A stretch of DNA of 64,000 nt from Bremerella sp. TYQ1 (GCF_020150455.1 NZ_CP083740.1:2356001-2420000), one strand, 5' to 3'; counted from the stretch's first letter, positions 43,406-52,967 are shown. A program made the numbers and translations. The notes: a model not told the origin generated them from the sequence alone.

Positions 43406-44290
43406 ATGTCCGGTCGTCGTCATGCTGGTTTTACACTTGTGGAGCTGCTGGTGGTCATTGCGATCATTGGAGTTCTCATTGCATTGCTTCTGCCCGCGGT
43501 TCAGCAGGCACGCGAAGCTGCTCGCCGAATGCACTGCACCAACAACCTGAAGCAACTTGCATTGGCTTGTCACAATTATCACGACACCTACGGCAGCTTT
43601 CCTTCCGGTTGGATTGATGTCGGTGGCAACAATCTACATGCATGGGGCACGATGCTGCTGCCGTTCATCGAGCAGAACAATGTCTATGAAAATATGGCCC
43701 CAGATTTCGGCACCGCGAGGTCTGCCACTACGTCGGACAAAGCAGGCGCATCGATCGAAGCGTTTCATTGCCCTTCTTCGATTCTGGCTGATTTCAATGA
43801 CGACGGCCTAGGTCGCTCGAACTATCAATGCAACAAAGGGGCGTTCTACAACGACGGAGACGACGGCGGCCCTTTTTGGCAAAACAGCGACTGCTCGTTC
43901 AAAGACATCACTGATGGAACAAGCAACTCGATTCTTCTGGGTGAAGGTGAAGGCCTGTCGACGACGAGTAGCGACAAGTTTCCGGTTTGGTCCCAACTGA
44001 TGAGCAACGCAGGTTCCAATCGACAAAGCGTTCACTCGTTTGGGTATCTCGACATCTTCATCAACATCGATCTGGAAGGTGGAAAGTGCGAAGGTCAGTG
44101 TGCCGCTGGCTGGTCAAGTCGTCATCCTGGCGGTGCTCAGTTCGCGTTTGCGGATGGAAGTGTTCATATGGTGATGGAAACTCTAGACACGGGCACGCGG
44201 GACCATACCGATCCGAATGGTCCTGATGGAACGTGGCTCCAACTGATCGTTCGCAACGACGGACAAGTGATCGACGGCTCGAAGCTGTAA
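43406..44290 (+). CDS. DUF1559 pseudopilin-like protein
   Basis: A 294-residue protein from the ATG at 43406 with GAGG upstream. It begins MSGRRHAGFTLVELLVVIAI, the pilin-like methylation site, then LPAVQQAREAARRMHCTNNL and LALACHNYHDTYGSFPSGW. The C-terminal half has DGTSNSILLGEGEG and SSRHPGGAQFAFADGSVHMV, the DUF1559 C-terminal marks. It is a paralogue of the gene at 35039-35956, with an acidic DD-rich loop in the middle. A lipoprotein gene follows after 165 bp. Confidence 0.95.
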   Translation: MSGRRHAGFTLVELLVVIAIIGVLIALLLPAVQQAREAARRMHCTNNLKQLALACHNYHDTYGSFPSGWIDVGGNNLHAWGTMLLPFIEQNNVYENMAPDFGTARSATTSDKAGASIEAFHCPSSILADFNDDGLGRSNYQCNKGAFYNDGDDGGPFWQNSDCSFKDITDGTSNSILLGEGEGLSTTSSDKFPVWSQLMSNAGSNRQSVHSFGYLDIFINIDLEGGKCEGQCAAGWSSRHPGGAQFAFADGSVHMVMETLDTGTRDHTDPNGPDGTWLQLIVRNDGQVIDGSKL

Positions 44291-44455
44291 GCGTTGATCC
44301 GACGTCTTAAATTGTCGATTCCAAAACCATTCCTCTCCCACGCTCTCGCAGCATCGGCTTCAAGCTATGCAACGACTCGTTGGCTGAACCCTTTAAGCTT
44401 CAGCCAACGGTCGGCGTTGTTAGCGTGGGAATTCTTTTAAAGAGCCATCGCGATA

Positions 44456-44854
44456 ATGTCATCGATTCCCTACAAAATGTTGCTCATCCTGTTCCTGCTT
44501 TCGCCACTGTGCGGATGCAGCCAGCCAGGCAATGTCGTTCCTGTCACCGGTACTGTTACCATTGACGGTCAACCGCCTGTCGGCGCCACCGTTAATTTCA
44601 CACCAACCGAAGGTGAACAACGCACCACTTCACGCGGTACGATCGGCGAGGATGGTCGTTACGAGCTTCGCTTGACTTCGCAGCAAGACGGAGCACTAAT
44701 TGGCAAGCACCTGGTTCAGATCCGTTTTGCTCCGACCGGCGACAACCCTCAGCAGATGAAAATCCCTCGCGAGTTTAATAAGAGATCGGAACTTTACGCC
44801 GAAGTCACATCGGATGGGGACAACACATTTAACTTCGAGCTCTCCTCGAAATAA
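44456..44854 (+). CDS. Small lipoprotein with carboxypeptidase-regulatory-like fold
   Basis: A 132-residue lipoprotein with lipobox SPLCGCS. The mature part begins VVPVTGTVTIDGQPPVGATV and continues RGTIGEDGRYELRL, the transthyretin-like pattern seen in the lipoproteins accompanying DUF1559 genes. This is the second DUF1559-plus-lipoprotein pair of the window, in the same gene order as the first. Function unknown. Confidence 0.85.
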   Translation: MSSIPYKMLLILFLLSPLCGCSQPGNVVPVTGTVTIDGQPPVGATVNFTPTEGEQRTTSRGTIGEDGRYELRLTSQQDGALIGKHLVQIRFAPTGDNPQQMKIPREFNKRSELYAEVTSDGDNTFNFELSSK

Positions 44855-44906
44855 CGCATCCACTTACGTCTGAGCTGCCGGCGTTTGGTGCAAAGCATTT
44901 TCATGC

Positions 44907-46103
44907 TTAGCGATCGGTCCCCTGATTCGATCGATGCCGTTCTCGGTACTCCGAAGGGGTCATCTCGAGCATGCGGACCATCATACGACTCAGCGTCGAA
45001 TAGTGAGTGAAGCCAATTTGTGTCGCAATTCGCTGCGTAGAAAGATCGGTCGTCTCGAGCAAATGCTTTGCCCGCTCGAGTCGCAGCTGCTGAATCATGT
45101 CCCCCATCGTTCGCCCTGTTGACCGCTTGAAATCAATTTCGAGGGTTCGCAGCGGTACGCTGACGGCATCGGAAATGTCCTGCAAACGGATACCTTCCAG
45201 CGCATGACGTTTGATGAAATCAATTGCGTGGTCAATATACGTTTCGAGCTCGGGAACACATTTCATCGTCGATCGCCGGACAGCGATATCGATGGCCGGG
45301 ACTTCATAGAACATCTTGTCCAATTCGACTCCTCGCAAGATGCGATGCATGTGCTTCGCGGCCTGGTAACCGATCTGCTCGCGATCGACTCGCACGCTGG
45401 AAATAGGAGGGTCACTGATACGGATCACATCGGTATCACCCACCCCCAGAATGCCAAGCTGCTCCGGCACTTTTCGCCCTGTCTCTAAAGCCAACTTTAA
45501 TACCGCCGCCGCAATCGAGTCATTGAGGCAAATGATCAGCGTTGGCTCGTCCAAACTATTCAGCAGCGAAAGGATAGCGTTGTACGAGACCTCGCAGTCA
45601 GGCTGGTCGTATCCAATACGCGGAATCGTATCGAGCTCGATGCTACGCAAAGGAATCTCGTACGCGGATAGTTCCTGCTCTAACATCCGACATCTCTGCC
45701 GAGAAATATCGTAGTCTATCTTGCCAATATAAGCGGCGAAGCGGTAGCCAGCGTCGGCAACATGCTGAGCGCTCAGTCGCGCGATCGAAATGTTTTCCGA
45801 ACTAACACACGGAATACTTGTACCAAAGAAGTCGGCCGCGGTTGAAATGGCCGGCACCTCTCCCCGCTCCATCCACGCAACCGCCCCCGGCCCATTGGCT
45901 GCGTTGAGGATGACTCCGTCGACCTGTCCCTTCCAAGGAGGATCGCCCGCGTAAGCACGATCATTTTTCGAGAAGCGGAAATCACGTATCTGCAGCGCCG
46001 GCTCCTCTTCAATATAACGCAGCACGCCATCCATCAGCTGCCGAGCCGGCTCGGTCCACGTGGGCGCATGAAATCCTAAAACGAGTTTGGTTTGATTCGG
46101 CAT
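44907..46103 (-). CDS. XylR-like AraC-family transcriptional regulator
   Basis: A 398-residue regulator with an N-terminal LacI-type sugar-binding domain and a C-terminal AraC helix-turn-helix. The binding domain shows GILGVGDTDVIRISDPPISS and SSVRVDREQIGYQAAKHMH, the hallmark of XylR/LacI effector domains. The DNA-binding part has DISDAVSVPLRTLEIDFKRS and RIATQIGFTHYSTLSRMM (two HTH). The ATG at 46103 (MPNQTKLVLGFHAP) is preferred over an upstream start. XylR-type proteins control sugar catabolic genes; no sugar gene is adjacent, so the target is unknown. Confidence 0.9.
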   Translation of the reverse strand: MPNQTKLVLGFHAPTWTEPARQLMDGVLRYIEEEPALQIRDFRFSKNDRAYAGDPPWKGQVDGVILNAANGPGAVAWMERGEVPAISTAADFFGTSIPCVSSENISIARLSAQHVADAGYRFAAYIGKIDYDISRQRCRMLEQELSAYEIPLRSIELDTIPRIGYDQPDCEVSYNAILSLLNSLDEPTLIICLNDSIAAAVLKLALETGRKVPEQLGILGVGDTDVIRISDPPISSVRVDREQIGYQAAKHMHRILRGVELDKMFYEVPAIDIAVRRSTMKCVPELETYIDHAIDFIKRHALEGIRLQDISDAVSVPLRTLEIDFKRSTGRTMGDMIQQLRLERAKHLLETTDLSTQRIATQIGFTHYSTLSRMMVRMLEMTPSEYRERHRSNQGTDR

Positions 46104-46150
46104 GCAGATATGAAAGGGACGTGATTCACCAAATAGATCCGCCGCTGCCA

Positions 46151-46156
46151 ATTATA
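46151..46156 (-). promoter_or_regulatory. Possible -10 element of the XylR-like gene
   Basis: TATAAT on the minus strand, 48 bp upstream of the regulator start. No good -35 hexamer is visible. Confidence 0.3.
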
Positions 46157-46315
46157 AACCAAAGCGTTCGCAGAAAAGAGTTCCTCGCGGTCTTCCCACC
46201 AAATCGCGGACATCCCTCAACAGAAACCAGTTCGGCCGCCCCACTCAATTCGCAGCCACCTCTCGACACGCCATCGATCCCGCAAGCCAACATGCACCAA
46301 GCCATCCCCCAGCTA

Positions 46316-47203
46316 CTACTGCAAGCCGGCCGATGATTCGTTCGTGGTGTTGATCGGGACGTCGCGGCAAAGTTGGTCTAGTTGGTGAGCGATTTGCTGG
46401 ACTAACTGGGGCGAGAGAACGGTTCGTTTGTGAACGAAAAACCTGGCGGCATTGAACGGGTTGATAACGCAATACGTTGGCCGCCCTTTACGCCGGACGA
46501 ACCAGCCTGGCAGTGCCAAGATCGGTTCGACTTCAATCGTTGTTCCCACTGCCTGCGACAACAACTTCGACAGCGACCTTTGACAGGTCTCCAGCTGTTT
46601 CGCATGGATAGGAACCTGGCGATCCGGGAAGCAAAGCATACCGGTGTTGTAGTCGACCCAAACTTCTTTCTTCCCCTCGGCGACGACTAACTCGCCGAGC
46701 ATCTTCGTTTCGACCGCGAACACGCCACTATTGCTGATCACCACATGGTCGACGTTGCCATACTCGATCGGAACGTCATGAAAGACCCGACACCCATGCA
46801 GCATCAGTTGGTTCAACTCTTCCCCCACGGCTTGCTCGCCTTCCATGCCGAGCCTGGCATACCGGTATTTCGGATAGAGTTTCCAGATACGAAACCAGCA
46901 ATAACCTTCCGAGATCAGGATCATAACAGTCCAAAGCAGCATGCGAGCCGTTGGATCGTTCGGCATGTCATCGAGCGTGAAGTAGGCCAACCCACCGTAC
47001 AGTGGCATGATGCACGCGATGCAGCAAAACGCCATAAAGTCGCCATGCAGGTCCTCCGCCTTCTGCTGCAACGTGAAGCCCGGCGGTCGTAAGAGATGCC
47101 GAGTAAGCGGCGACTTGCGATGCGCGTGTCGACGTTTGGCGAAATAGATCACCGCAATTACCGCCGCAAACGCAAACACGAGAAACGCAGCAGGAATAAA
47201 CAT
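46316..47203 (-). CDS. NERD-domain membrane protein
   Basis: A 295-residue protein from the ATG at 47203 (MFIPAAFLVFAFAAVIAVIY); a TTG at 47281 is an alternative start. Three hydrophobic segments cover the first 130 residues. The NERD domain follows: GEQAVGEELNQLMLHGCRVF, then GNVDHVVISNSGVFAVETKM, in which Asp and the ExK form a PD-(D/E)xK-like nuclease site. NERD proteins are thought to process DNA. It lies just before the second MITE and the TIR gene. Biological role unknown; a DNA-related or defence role is possible. Confidence 0.8.
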   Translation of the reverse strand: MFIPAAFLVFAFAAVIAVIYFAKRRHAHRKSPLTRHLLRPPGFTLQQKAEDLHGDFMAFCCIACIMPLYGGLAYFTLDDMPNDPTARMLLWTVMILISEGYCWFRIWKLYPKYRYARLGMEGEQAVGEELNQLMLHGCRVFHDVPIEYGNVDHVVISNSGVFAVETKMLGELVVAEGKKEVWVDYNTGMLCFPDRQVPIHAKQLETCQRSLSKLLSQAVGTTIEVEPILALPGWFVRRKGRPTYCVINPFNAARFFVHKRTVLSPQLVQQIAHQLDQLCRDVPINTTNESSAGLQ

Positions 47204-47389
47204 CCGGACGATTTGCGGAAGAGCGGCAAACAAAGAAAATCCCCTGGAACCCGATGACCGATTGACGAACGAGAATCGCAAATCTTATAGGGGTAGCACC
47301 ACCGCCCGCAAGGGTTATCTTATAGAGGCGATCGTAAACACGAAATCTTCAACGTTTTTGTGACCTACGTATCGCCGCACCGATAATCT

Positions 47390-47534
47390 GGGTGCCATGC
47401 CGTCGTCTTCGTCGGCATGTGAATTCTAGATAGGTTTCAATCGCATTCTCATGCTGGTTGAAAGCGAGACGACGAGTTATTTCTTCCGTTGTGAATCGCG
47501 CAGGCATGCCGACGAAGACGACGGCATGGCACCC
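47390..47534. mobile_element. MITE-like element, copy 2 with perfect 30-bp terminal inverted repeats
   Basis: A 145-bp element whose ends, 47390-47419 and 47505-47534, are perfect inverted repeats of each other over 30 bp (GGGTGCCATGCC at the left end). The interior of 85 bp is shared with copy 1 at 39401-39534. It encodes nothing and no transposase is nearby, so it would move by a transposase in trans. It ends 32 bp before the TIR gene start. No clear target-site duplication is visible. Confidence 0.85.
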
Positions 47535-47566
47535 TAGGCCCTTTTACTATTGGTCGGAGAATAAAT

Positions 47567-48532
47567 ATGCCTGAAAAGAACATACTTTCAGCGGATCAAA
47601 TCGTATTGGGAAAAGAAATAAGCTTAGACGAATGGCTACACTATCTAGACACTGACAAAAAAGTACGTGTATTCCCAAATAATTGTTTCCCGACTGCCCA
47701 GCATAAAAGTGAATATCTCTCGCGAGCCAATGACATTGATGAGTTGTCGATAAGAAGACTAGCTAGGCACTTCTTAAACAAAAGTGCGAACTATGGCGTC
47801 GACAGCGATCGTTTTCGTTACGTCGTACAGAATTATGACGTACATGCTTTTGAAAGAGACGATTTCAATTCAGAATTTGACCGGCGATCCGTACCAATAA
47901 ATGGTCCACAATGGGAAGGCATAACTTGGATCCTTGACTTGCTTCCGAAAAACCCATTGGGAGCAATAAATTCACTTCGTTCGTACATGCAAGCGCATCT
48001 TCTGTACTTTACAGACCAAATGATTTACGGACACCATGACGTAATAGACATTATTAAAGCAAGGTACAAAATCGTGAATAGACTCTCCTGTTTCATTAGT
48101 TACGGTAGGCCAGACGAAGCATTTGCAAGTAGAATTTTTGATTCTCTTACCCAAAACGGTGTACAGACTTTTTTCTTCCCAACTCATGCAATGCCAGGTA
48201 AAAAGCTACACAAAGTTATGCGTGAGGGAGTCAATCAATATGATCGAATCATACTGATATGTTCTAAAGCTTCTTTGAATCGTCTAGGTGTACTCAATGA
48301 GCTTTCAGAGACTTTACAGCGTGAGGCTCGCGATGGCGGTAAAGATTATCTGATCCCCATCAGATTAGATGATTACGTATTTACCGACTGGGCACCTGAC
48401 GATCCACAACTTGCTCAGGCAGTCCGAGATCGGGTTGTCGCCGATTTTTCCAAAGCATCAGGCGACGAAGAACAGTATGAAGTCGCTTTGAAAAACTTAA
48501 TAGTTGCGTTAGAACAACCATTTACCAGTTAA
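47567..48532 (+). CDS. TIR-domain protein with N-terminal defence-associated domain
   Basis: A 321-residue protein; ATG with GGAG 7 bp upstream. The C-terminal part (from about 175) is a bacterial TIR domain: LSCFISYGRPDEAFASRIFD, FFPTHAMPGKKLHKVM, YDRIILICSKASLNR and then VLNELSETLQRE, where the Glu sits in the place of the NADase catalytic Glu, ending in YLIPIRLDDYVF. The N-terminal part (WEGITWILDLLPKNPLGAIN; HHDVIDIIKARYKIV) recalls a domain I remember joined to Mrr-like restriction nucleases. Codon use is clearly AT-rich compared with both neighbours. An acquired NAD-depleting antiphage effector is the simplest idea, not proven. Confidence 0.82.
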   Translation: MPEKNILSADQIVLGKEISLDEWLHYLDTDKKVRVFPNNCFPTAQHKSEYLSRANDIDELSIRRLARHFLNKSANYGVDSDRFRYVVQNYDVHAFERDDFNSEFDRRSVPINGPQWEGITWILDLLPKNPLGAINSLRSYMQAHLLYFTDQMIYGHHDVIDIIKARYKIVNRLSCFISYGRPDEAFASRIFDSLTQNGVQTFFFPTHAMPGKKLHKVMREGVNQYDRIILICSKASLNRLGVLNELSETLQREARDGGKDYLIPIRLDDYVFTDWAPDDPQLAQAVRDRVVADFSKASGDEEQYEVALKNLIVALEQPFTS

Positions 48533-48550
48533 CAATCTGCCCACAAAAAA

Positions 48551-48577
48551 AGGCTCGAACGAATTTCGTTCGAGCCT
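48551..48577. terminator. Bidirectional terminator after the TIR gene
   Basis: AGGCTCGAACGAA and TTCGTTCGAGCCT form a perfect 12-13 bp stem, flanked by A on the left and T on the right. It serves the TIR gene and the minus-strand peroxidase gene. Confidence 0.85.
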
Positions 48578-48606
48578 TTCTGCGTTTTACTGGTTAGCGG
48601 AAAACG

Positions 48607-49854
48607 TTACTGTGGCAGACGGCCCGGTTCGATTTCTGGGAAGTCGCCGGTTACGGCTTTCATGAAGTTGACCAAGTCCTTTTTGTCTTGCTCGGTCAGG
48701 TTCAGCTTTTTCATCTTGTCGCTGAGGTAAGGATTGGGGTGGCCACCTTTGGCGTACCACTCGACTACTTCCTCCAGCGTCTTTTGGCTGCCGTCGTGCA
48801 TGTACGGAGCGGTTTGCGTGATGTTGCGGATGGTGGGTGTCTTGAAGGCGCCCTTATCCTTTTCCTGCTTCGTCACTTCGTAGCGGCCCAAGTCGGGCGT
48901 TTCTGAATCCATGCCGACGCCCAAGTTGTGGTACAGCTCGTCGGTGAAGTTAGCGCCCGCGTGGCAGGCAGTACAGTTGCCCTTTTCGCTGAAGAAGATC
49001 TCGCGACCGCGGCGGGCACTTTCCGACATGCCGGCGGCGTTCTTTTTCGCTTCGGCGTACTTCTTGTAAAGCTCAGGATCGTCTTCTTCGAGGTACTCCA
49101 GTTCATCAGCGGGGAACTGCTTCTCGAAGCTGCGAACGACTTCGTAATAATCGTACGGAGCCGGACCGGTGACGATGGCTCGCTCGAACGTGGCAATCGC
49201 TTTGCCGACGTTGTCGATGTTGACGCCGTCGCCGAAGATCTTCTCGAACTGAACTTTGTAGCCAGGAATGTCGCTGAGCGTCTTCACACAGACATCGTGC
49301 GTGTTGGACATCTCGATCGGGTTTGCGATCGGCCCAACGGCTTGCTCTTCCAGCGTCGCGGCACGGCCATCCCAGAACTGGGCGGCACTAAGAATTCGAT
49401 TGAACGAGACCGGCGAGTTGCGATTGCCTTCCTGTCCATCGACCCCAATGCCGAACTGCGACTCGAATGCCCAACCGAATTGCGGGGCATGGCAACTGGC
49501 ACAGCTGATGGTACTGTCGGATGAAAGACGTGGATCGAAATAGAGCTGACGCCCGAGCTCGATCTTGGCTCGCGTCATCGGGTTTTCATCCAGCCCGGTG
49601 ATTTGCCCCGACGCGGCGTTGAGCCCGTACGGCAGTTCGACGTCGAGCGTTTCATGGTTGGCAGGATCGGCCAGCCACGCGTTGATTTCTTGCAGCTTCA
49701 AAGGACCTTCCCCAGGAATGCCGGCAGTGAGTGCGGGATCGCCCAGGGTCACGGTGTTGGATTTTTGGCTGTCTGCTTTTTCTGCAGCGATAGCGCTGCC
49801 GGTCAACATCAGCGAAGCAGCGGCAATGGCCACGGCCAGGCAAGTCGATTTCAT
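48607..49854 (-). CDS. Di-haem cytochrome-c peroxidase
   Basis: A 415-residue MauG/CcpA-type protein from the ATG at 49854 with GGAG upstream. The signal peptide is CLAVAIAAASLMLTGSAIAA. Two haem sites are visible: SCASCHAPQFGW in the N-terminal half and NCTACHAGANFTD in the second half. PTIRNITQTAPYMHDGS, with its Met, marks the ligand region near the C-terminal haem. It reduces H2O2 in the periplasm using electrons from cytochromes. An upstream in-frame ATG exists but spoils the signal peptide. The neighbouring peroxiredoxin points to a shared peroxide role. Confidence 0.93.
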   Translation of the reverse strand: MKSTCLAVAIAAASLMLTGSAIAAEKADSQKSNTVTLGDPALTAGIPGEGPLKLQEINAWLADPANHETLDVELPYGLNAASGQITGLDENPMTRAKIELGRQLYFDPRLSSDSTISCASCHAPQFGWAFESQFGIGVDGQEGNRNSPVSFNRILSAAQFWDGRAATLEEQAVGPIANPIEMSNTHDVCVKTLSDIPGYKVQFEKIFGDGVNIDNVGKAIATFERAIVTGPAPYDYYEVVRSFEKQFPADELEYLEEDDPELYKKYAEAKKNAAGMSESARRGREIFFSEKGNCTACHAGANFTDELYHNLGVGMDSETPDLGRYEVTKQEKDKGAFKTPTIRNITQTAPYMHDGSQKTLEEVVEWYAKGGHPNPYLSDKMKKLNLTEQDKKDLVNFMKAVTGDFPEIEPGRLPQ

Positions 49855-50228
49855 GGTGTTGAGTTCTCCGTTGCTTTTCATAACAACGCCAGGCAGATGG
49901 TGCCCCAGTGAATGCCGATGGCACTTGGTAACATGGCTGGGAAAAATCCTGGCGAGCCTGAAACCCCTTCGCAGAATTTTGAAGGGGCGATTGAAAGGTG
50001 GGTGAAGGACCGATCGACGTGTGGGAAGCGTCGGAACGTCTACTTCCATTATGGCAGAAAGTCCGCCGATGGTGAAATCGGTTCGGACATTTTCATGTGA
50101 AATTCAATGCGGGCAACCGCACCCGCCTCTTGAGGGATTAATTATACGCTTTTATGCGCGAAGTCTTCAAGATTTTTTGTACAAGCGTAGGCGAAAATCA
50201 GGGAAATATGCATGCGATATGCACGAAA
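49855..50228. other. Upstream region of the peroxidase gene
   Basis: About 370 bp without a gene. It contains no repeat or operator that I can recognise. It carries the promoter of the minus-strand peroxidase. Confidence 0.4.
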
Positions 50229-50258
50229 AAAGCCCCGAGCAAGGGCTCGGGGCTTTTA
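50229..50258 (-). terminator. Terminator of the peroxiredoxin gene
   Basis: AGCCCCGAGC (50231-50240) and GCTCGGGGCT (50245-50254) form a perfect stem. On the minus strand it is followed by a T run. Confidence 0.9.
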
Positions 50259-50282
50259 ATTATTTTGCCTTGGCGTCCAGGC

Positions 50283-50876
50283 TTAGCTGGAGTATTCGGC
50301 TTCGAAGAATTCCTTCGAGGCGTCTGGCGAGGCCTTGATACTGCGAGCGCCTTCCTTCCAGTTGGCGGGGCAAACTTCGCCGTTGACTTCAAAGAACTGC
50401 AGGGCCTGAACCATGCGGAGGGCTTCCTCAACGCTACGACCCAGCGGCAGATCGTTGACGACCTGATGACGAACGGTGCCTTCCTTGTCGATAAGGAACA
50501 GCCCACGCAGAGCGATGCCGCCAGGGAGCAGAACGTCGTAGTTCTTAGCGATGCTCTTGTCCAAGTCAGCAACCAGCGGGTACTTGATTTCGCCGATACC
50601 ACCTTGGCTGCGAGGCGTTTGACGCCATGCCAGGTGCGAGAAATGACTGTCGATCGAGCAGCCGAGAACTTGCACATTCAACTGCTTGAAGCTTTCGATA
50701 GCCTCGGAAAATGCGATGATTTCGGTTGGGCAAACGAAGGTGAAGTCGAGCGGGTAGAAGAATAGAAGGACGTACTGGCCTTTGTAGTCGGACAGATTAA
50801 TCTTCTTGAACGAACCATCTTCCATTACCGCTTCGGCGGAAAAATCCGGAGCTGGCTGTTGAACTAAAACACTCAT
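50283..50876 (-). CDS. Typical 2-Cys peroxiredoxin
   Basis: A 197-residue AhpC/Prx1-type enzyme that reduces H2O2 and organic peroxides. The ATG at 50876 is preceded by GGGAGAG; a TTG directly upstream is an alternative start. The peroxidatic Cys49 lies in [14 protein letters not shown], and the resolving Cys is in NGEVCPANW. The motif [19 protein letters not shown] and the C-terminal YF-like helix region fit the typical dimeric type. It lies close to the cytochrome-c peroxidase gene, transcribed on the same strand but from its own unit. Confidence 0.95.
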   Translation of the reverse strand: MSVLVQQPAPDFSAEAVMEDGSFKKINLSDYKGQYVLLFFYPLDFTFVCPTEIIAFSEAIESFKQLNVQVLGCSIDSHFSHLAWRQTPRSQGGIGEIKYPLVADLDKSIAKNYDVLLPGGIALRGLFLIDKEGTVRHQVVNDLPLGRSVEEALRMVQALQFFEVNGEVCPANWKEGARSIKASPDASKEFFEAEYSS

Positions 50877-51109
50877 CAAACTCTCCCTGGTGTTGGGGTA
50901 CTACTGAAATTATGGTAGCTGGAGAACCGGATTTAATCGGGACCAAGGTCCATAGTGCCAGTTTCCTGACCACCTCGCAAGGGGCAGTTGGCGATCGGTC
51001 CTCACGCGTCACGATGTGGGAGAAAAAGCCGCCTGCAGGCGATCCGTCCGCAGAGACTTCCGGTGACTTGGAATCCATTATTCGCATTCCCAATCAATAG
51101 GCAATACCC

Positions 51110-51565
51110 ATGGCCAAATATTTTTCCATAGGCATTTTACTCACCAGTATCGCCACCCTAGCGGGCTGTTCTGCGGCAGCTCATCCGCTGGAAGGAACCT
51201 GGCAAGGGACCATCTATGTCTCTGGTCCGGTCAGCAATGAAGCCCTCGCCGAGGGGCCGAAAACCTCGCAAAACGAGGGAAAAACGGACGTCGCCTTGCT
51301 GACGCTCAAGTTCTTAGAAGGCAACGAATTGCGACTTCAAACGGAACCCATCAAGTCGCAGAGCATCCTCGCCCCGGCAGAGAAATCGGGGCCATATGTC
51401 ATTGTTGAAGAACTACAGGACCAACTTACCATCGACCTTCAAGACGGCGATCAGACGCGGCAATTTCTGCTGCGGTTTACCAGCGACAACACACTGACAA
51501 TTACAGAAGTGAACGGCAACGCAAGGCTGCTTCCCGTTCGCATGACGCGTGTCGACGAGCTATAG
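51110..51565 (+). CDS. Hypothetical lipoprotein
   Basis: A 151-residue lipoprotein; the signal ends in lipobox TLAGCS. The mature part starts with HPLEGTWQGTIYV, a lipocalin-like opening, and ends in a strand-rich region (LTIDLQDGDQTRQFLLRF). No family could be named. It converges with the next gene, whose stop is 7 bp away. Confidence 0.65.
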   Translation: MAKYFSIGILLTSIATLAGCSAAAHPLEGTWQGTIYVSGPVSNEALAEGPKTSQNEGKTDVALLTLKFLEGNELRLQTEPIKSQSILAPAEKSGPYVIVEELQDQLTIDLQDGDQTRQFLLRFTSDNTLTITEVNGNARLLPVRMTRVDEL

Positions 51566-51572
51566 AAAACAC

Positions 51573-52691
51573 CTAGTTGACCGAGTATTCGCGTGGCCCA
51601 TAAACGCGTTCGCGGTAGAGGACCAAACCGTGGGCTGCGTGGTACAACGCCCCGCATTCGAGTGAGACCTGTTCGGTTCGCTCAAACACTTCGCACTGAT
51701 AAGAAGCGGCCCGGCGAACCCATTCCTCTTTCAGCTGCTCGTCGTCAAGTGCGATCGAAAGGAACTCGAGCGTGTGCCCAGTCGTGCCGAGATTTTCAGC
51801 CAAATCCGGCGAACTGCCAGGACGCTGAAAGTAGTTCACGCTGAGGGCGCCATTCGGATTTTGATACTGGCGAGCCGTGGTAATACTCTCCTGAATCAGT
51901 GCTTCGGCATCAGCCCAAGGGCCTTCGATTGGCAGGCCCGACTGCTTGCGACGCTTCAGTGCCATCGCCAATCCAATCAGCCGATGCGTCCCGCCACATG
52001 CCCCGTTATCGAGCCCTTGCTCGACTTCAATTTGAACCAGGTCGGCAATGCTCCACTGCTTTCCGCTCGAGTCGGTCCATGTGTGATCCGTCGGGAAATA
52101 CTTGGTCAAACCGATCAGCGTCCAACTGAATTCTCGTAGGTGATTCCGCGAGGTGTCCAGCTGAACCTGCTGCACGAAATTGGTCATCGTGAACGTGTCT
52201 GGACCGACCTGAAACGTCGCTTCCGGCGGGACATCGCATTGCGAGAGAATCGCCAACCATTGATCGTAGTGCCCCTGCCCTGCCCTGGTGCCCGGTTCGG
52301 TAACGGCACGCATGCCGAAGTTCTCAGGCTCCCCTTCTTTGGTCGTCAGCTTGTTGCCCCGTTGAATGGTCCAGCCATTCATCTTGCCACCTTCAGCGAG
52401 GTAATCGACCACTGGAATCGGTTCGCCTTCATGCGTGACAGGAAACGCCCGACCATAGGCCAAACTGCCATGCAGAATCTGCCAGGCGGCGTGATCTTGC
52501 GTATTCAGATGACGATGCTTCAGTGTGAAGTCGAGTACTTTATCAATTCGTTCGCGCAGCTTTTCAGGCTCAATTTTCTCGGCAGCAGAAATCGGCTTTG
52601 CGTCCGGAGAGATCTCTGGCGGCAAAGGGCGACAGCTGGTCAGCGAGAGCAGACAAAGAAAGCCCAAGAAACGCTTAAATACAGGCGACAT
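51573..52691 (-). CDS. Planctomycete lipoprotein of unknown function, alpha-rich
   Basis: A 372-residue lipoprotein, signal with LTSCRP as lipobox. The mature part is predicted helical with repeated hairpins (KVLDFTLKHRHLNTQDHAAW, DNGACGGTHRLIGLAMALK, SITTARQYQNPNGALSVNYF, ENLGTTGHTLEFLSIALDD) that resemble an alpha-toroid such as squalene-cyclase-like enzymes. ACGGTHRL and LGTTGHTLEF are conserved-looking motifs. Planctomycete homologues often carry meaningless database names. Function unknown. Confidence 0.72.
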   Translation of the reverse strand: MSPVFKRFLGFLCLLSLTSCRPLPPEISPDAKPISAAEKIEPEKLRERIDKVLDFTLKHRHLNTQDHAAWQILHGSLAYGRAFPVTHEGEPIPVVDYLAEGGKMNGWTIQRGNKLTTKEGEPENFGMRAVTEPGTRAGQGHYDQWLAILSQCDVPPEATFQVGPDTFTMTNFVQQVQLDTSRNHLREFSWTLIGLTKYFPTDHTWTDSSGKQWSIADLVQIEVEQGLDNGACGGTHRLIGLAMALKRRKQSGLPIEGPWADAEALIQESITTARQYQNPNGALSVNYFQRPGSSPDLAENLGTTGHTLEFLSIALDDEQLKEEWVRRAASYQCEVFERTEQVSLECGALYHAAHGLVLYRERVYGPREYSVN

Positions 52692-52967
52692 AGAGACAAT
52701 TCAGGGGTGAAAAACGCGAATTACAGGCAAACGAGGCAAGACTATCTACTTTAACTCAGAATAGGTGCCAACGAATGGGGTTTCGCGGGATTTAGCGAAG
52801 ATCGGGGTTAGGTTTTTAAAAGAAATAGCCCTCCCGCATTTGGGCCGTATAATTGTGCGATGGTCCGAAGTTTGCAATGTCATTGTTGTGGCAAATTTCG
52901 CCTGCCAAAATTGCAGTAATCGGCACCACCTGCCGAAATGCACAGTCCACTTTTGGAGTGATAAACC

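Noticed and set aside
52858..52917. 19-residue frame with HCCGKF
   Set aside because: Too short, no ribosome site; probably part of the leader of the metallopeptidase gene.
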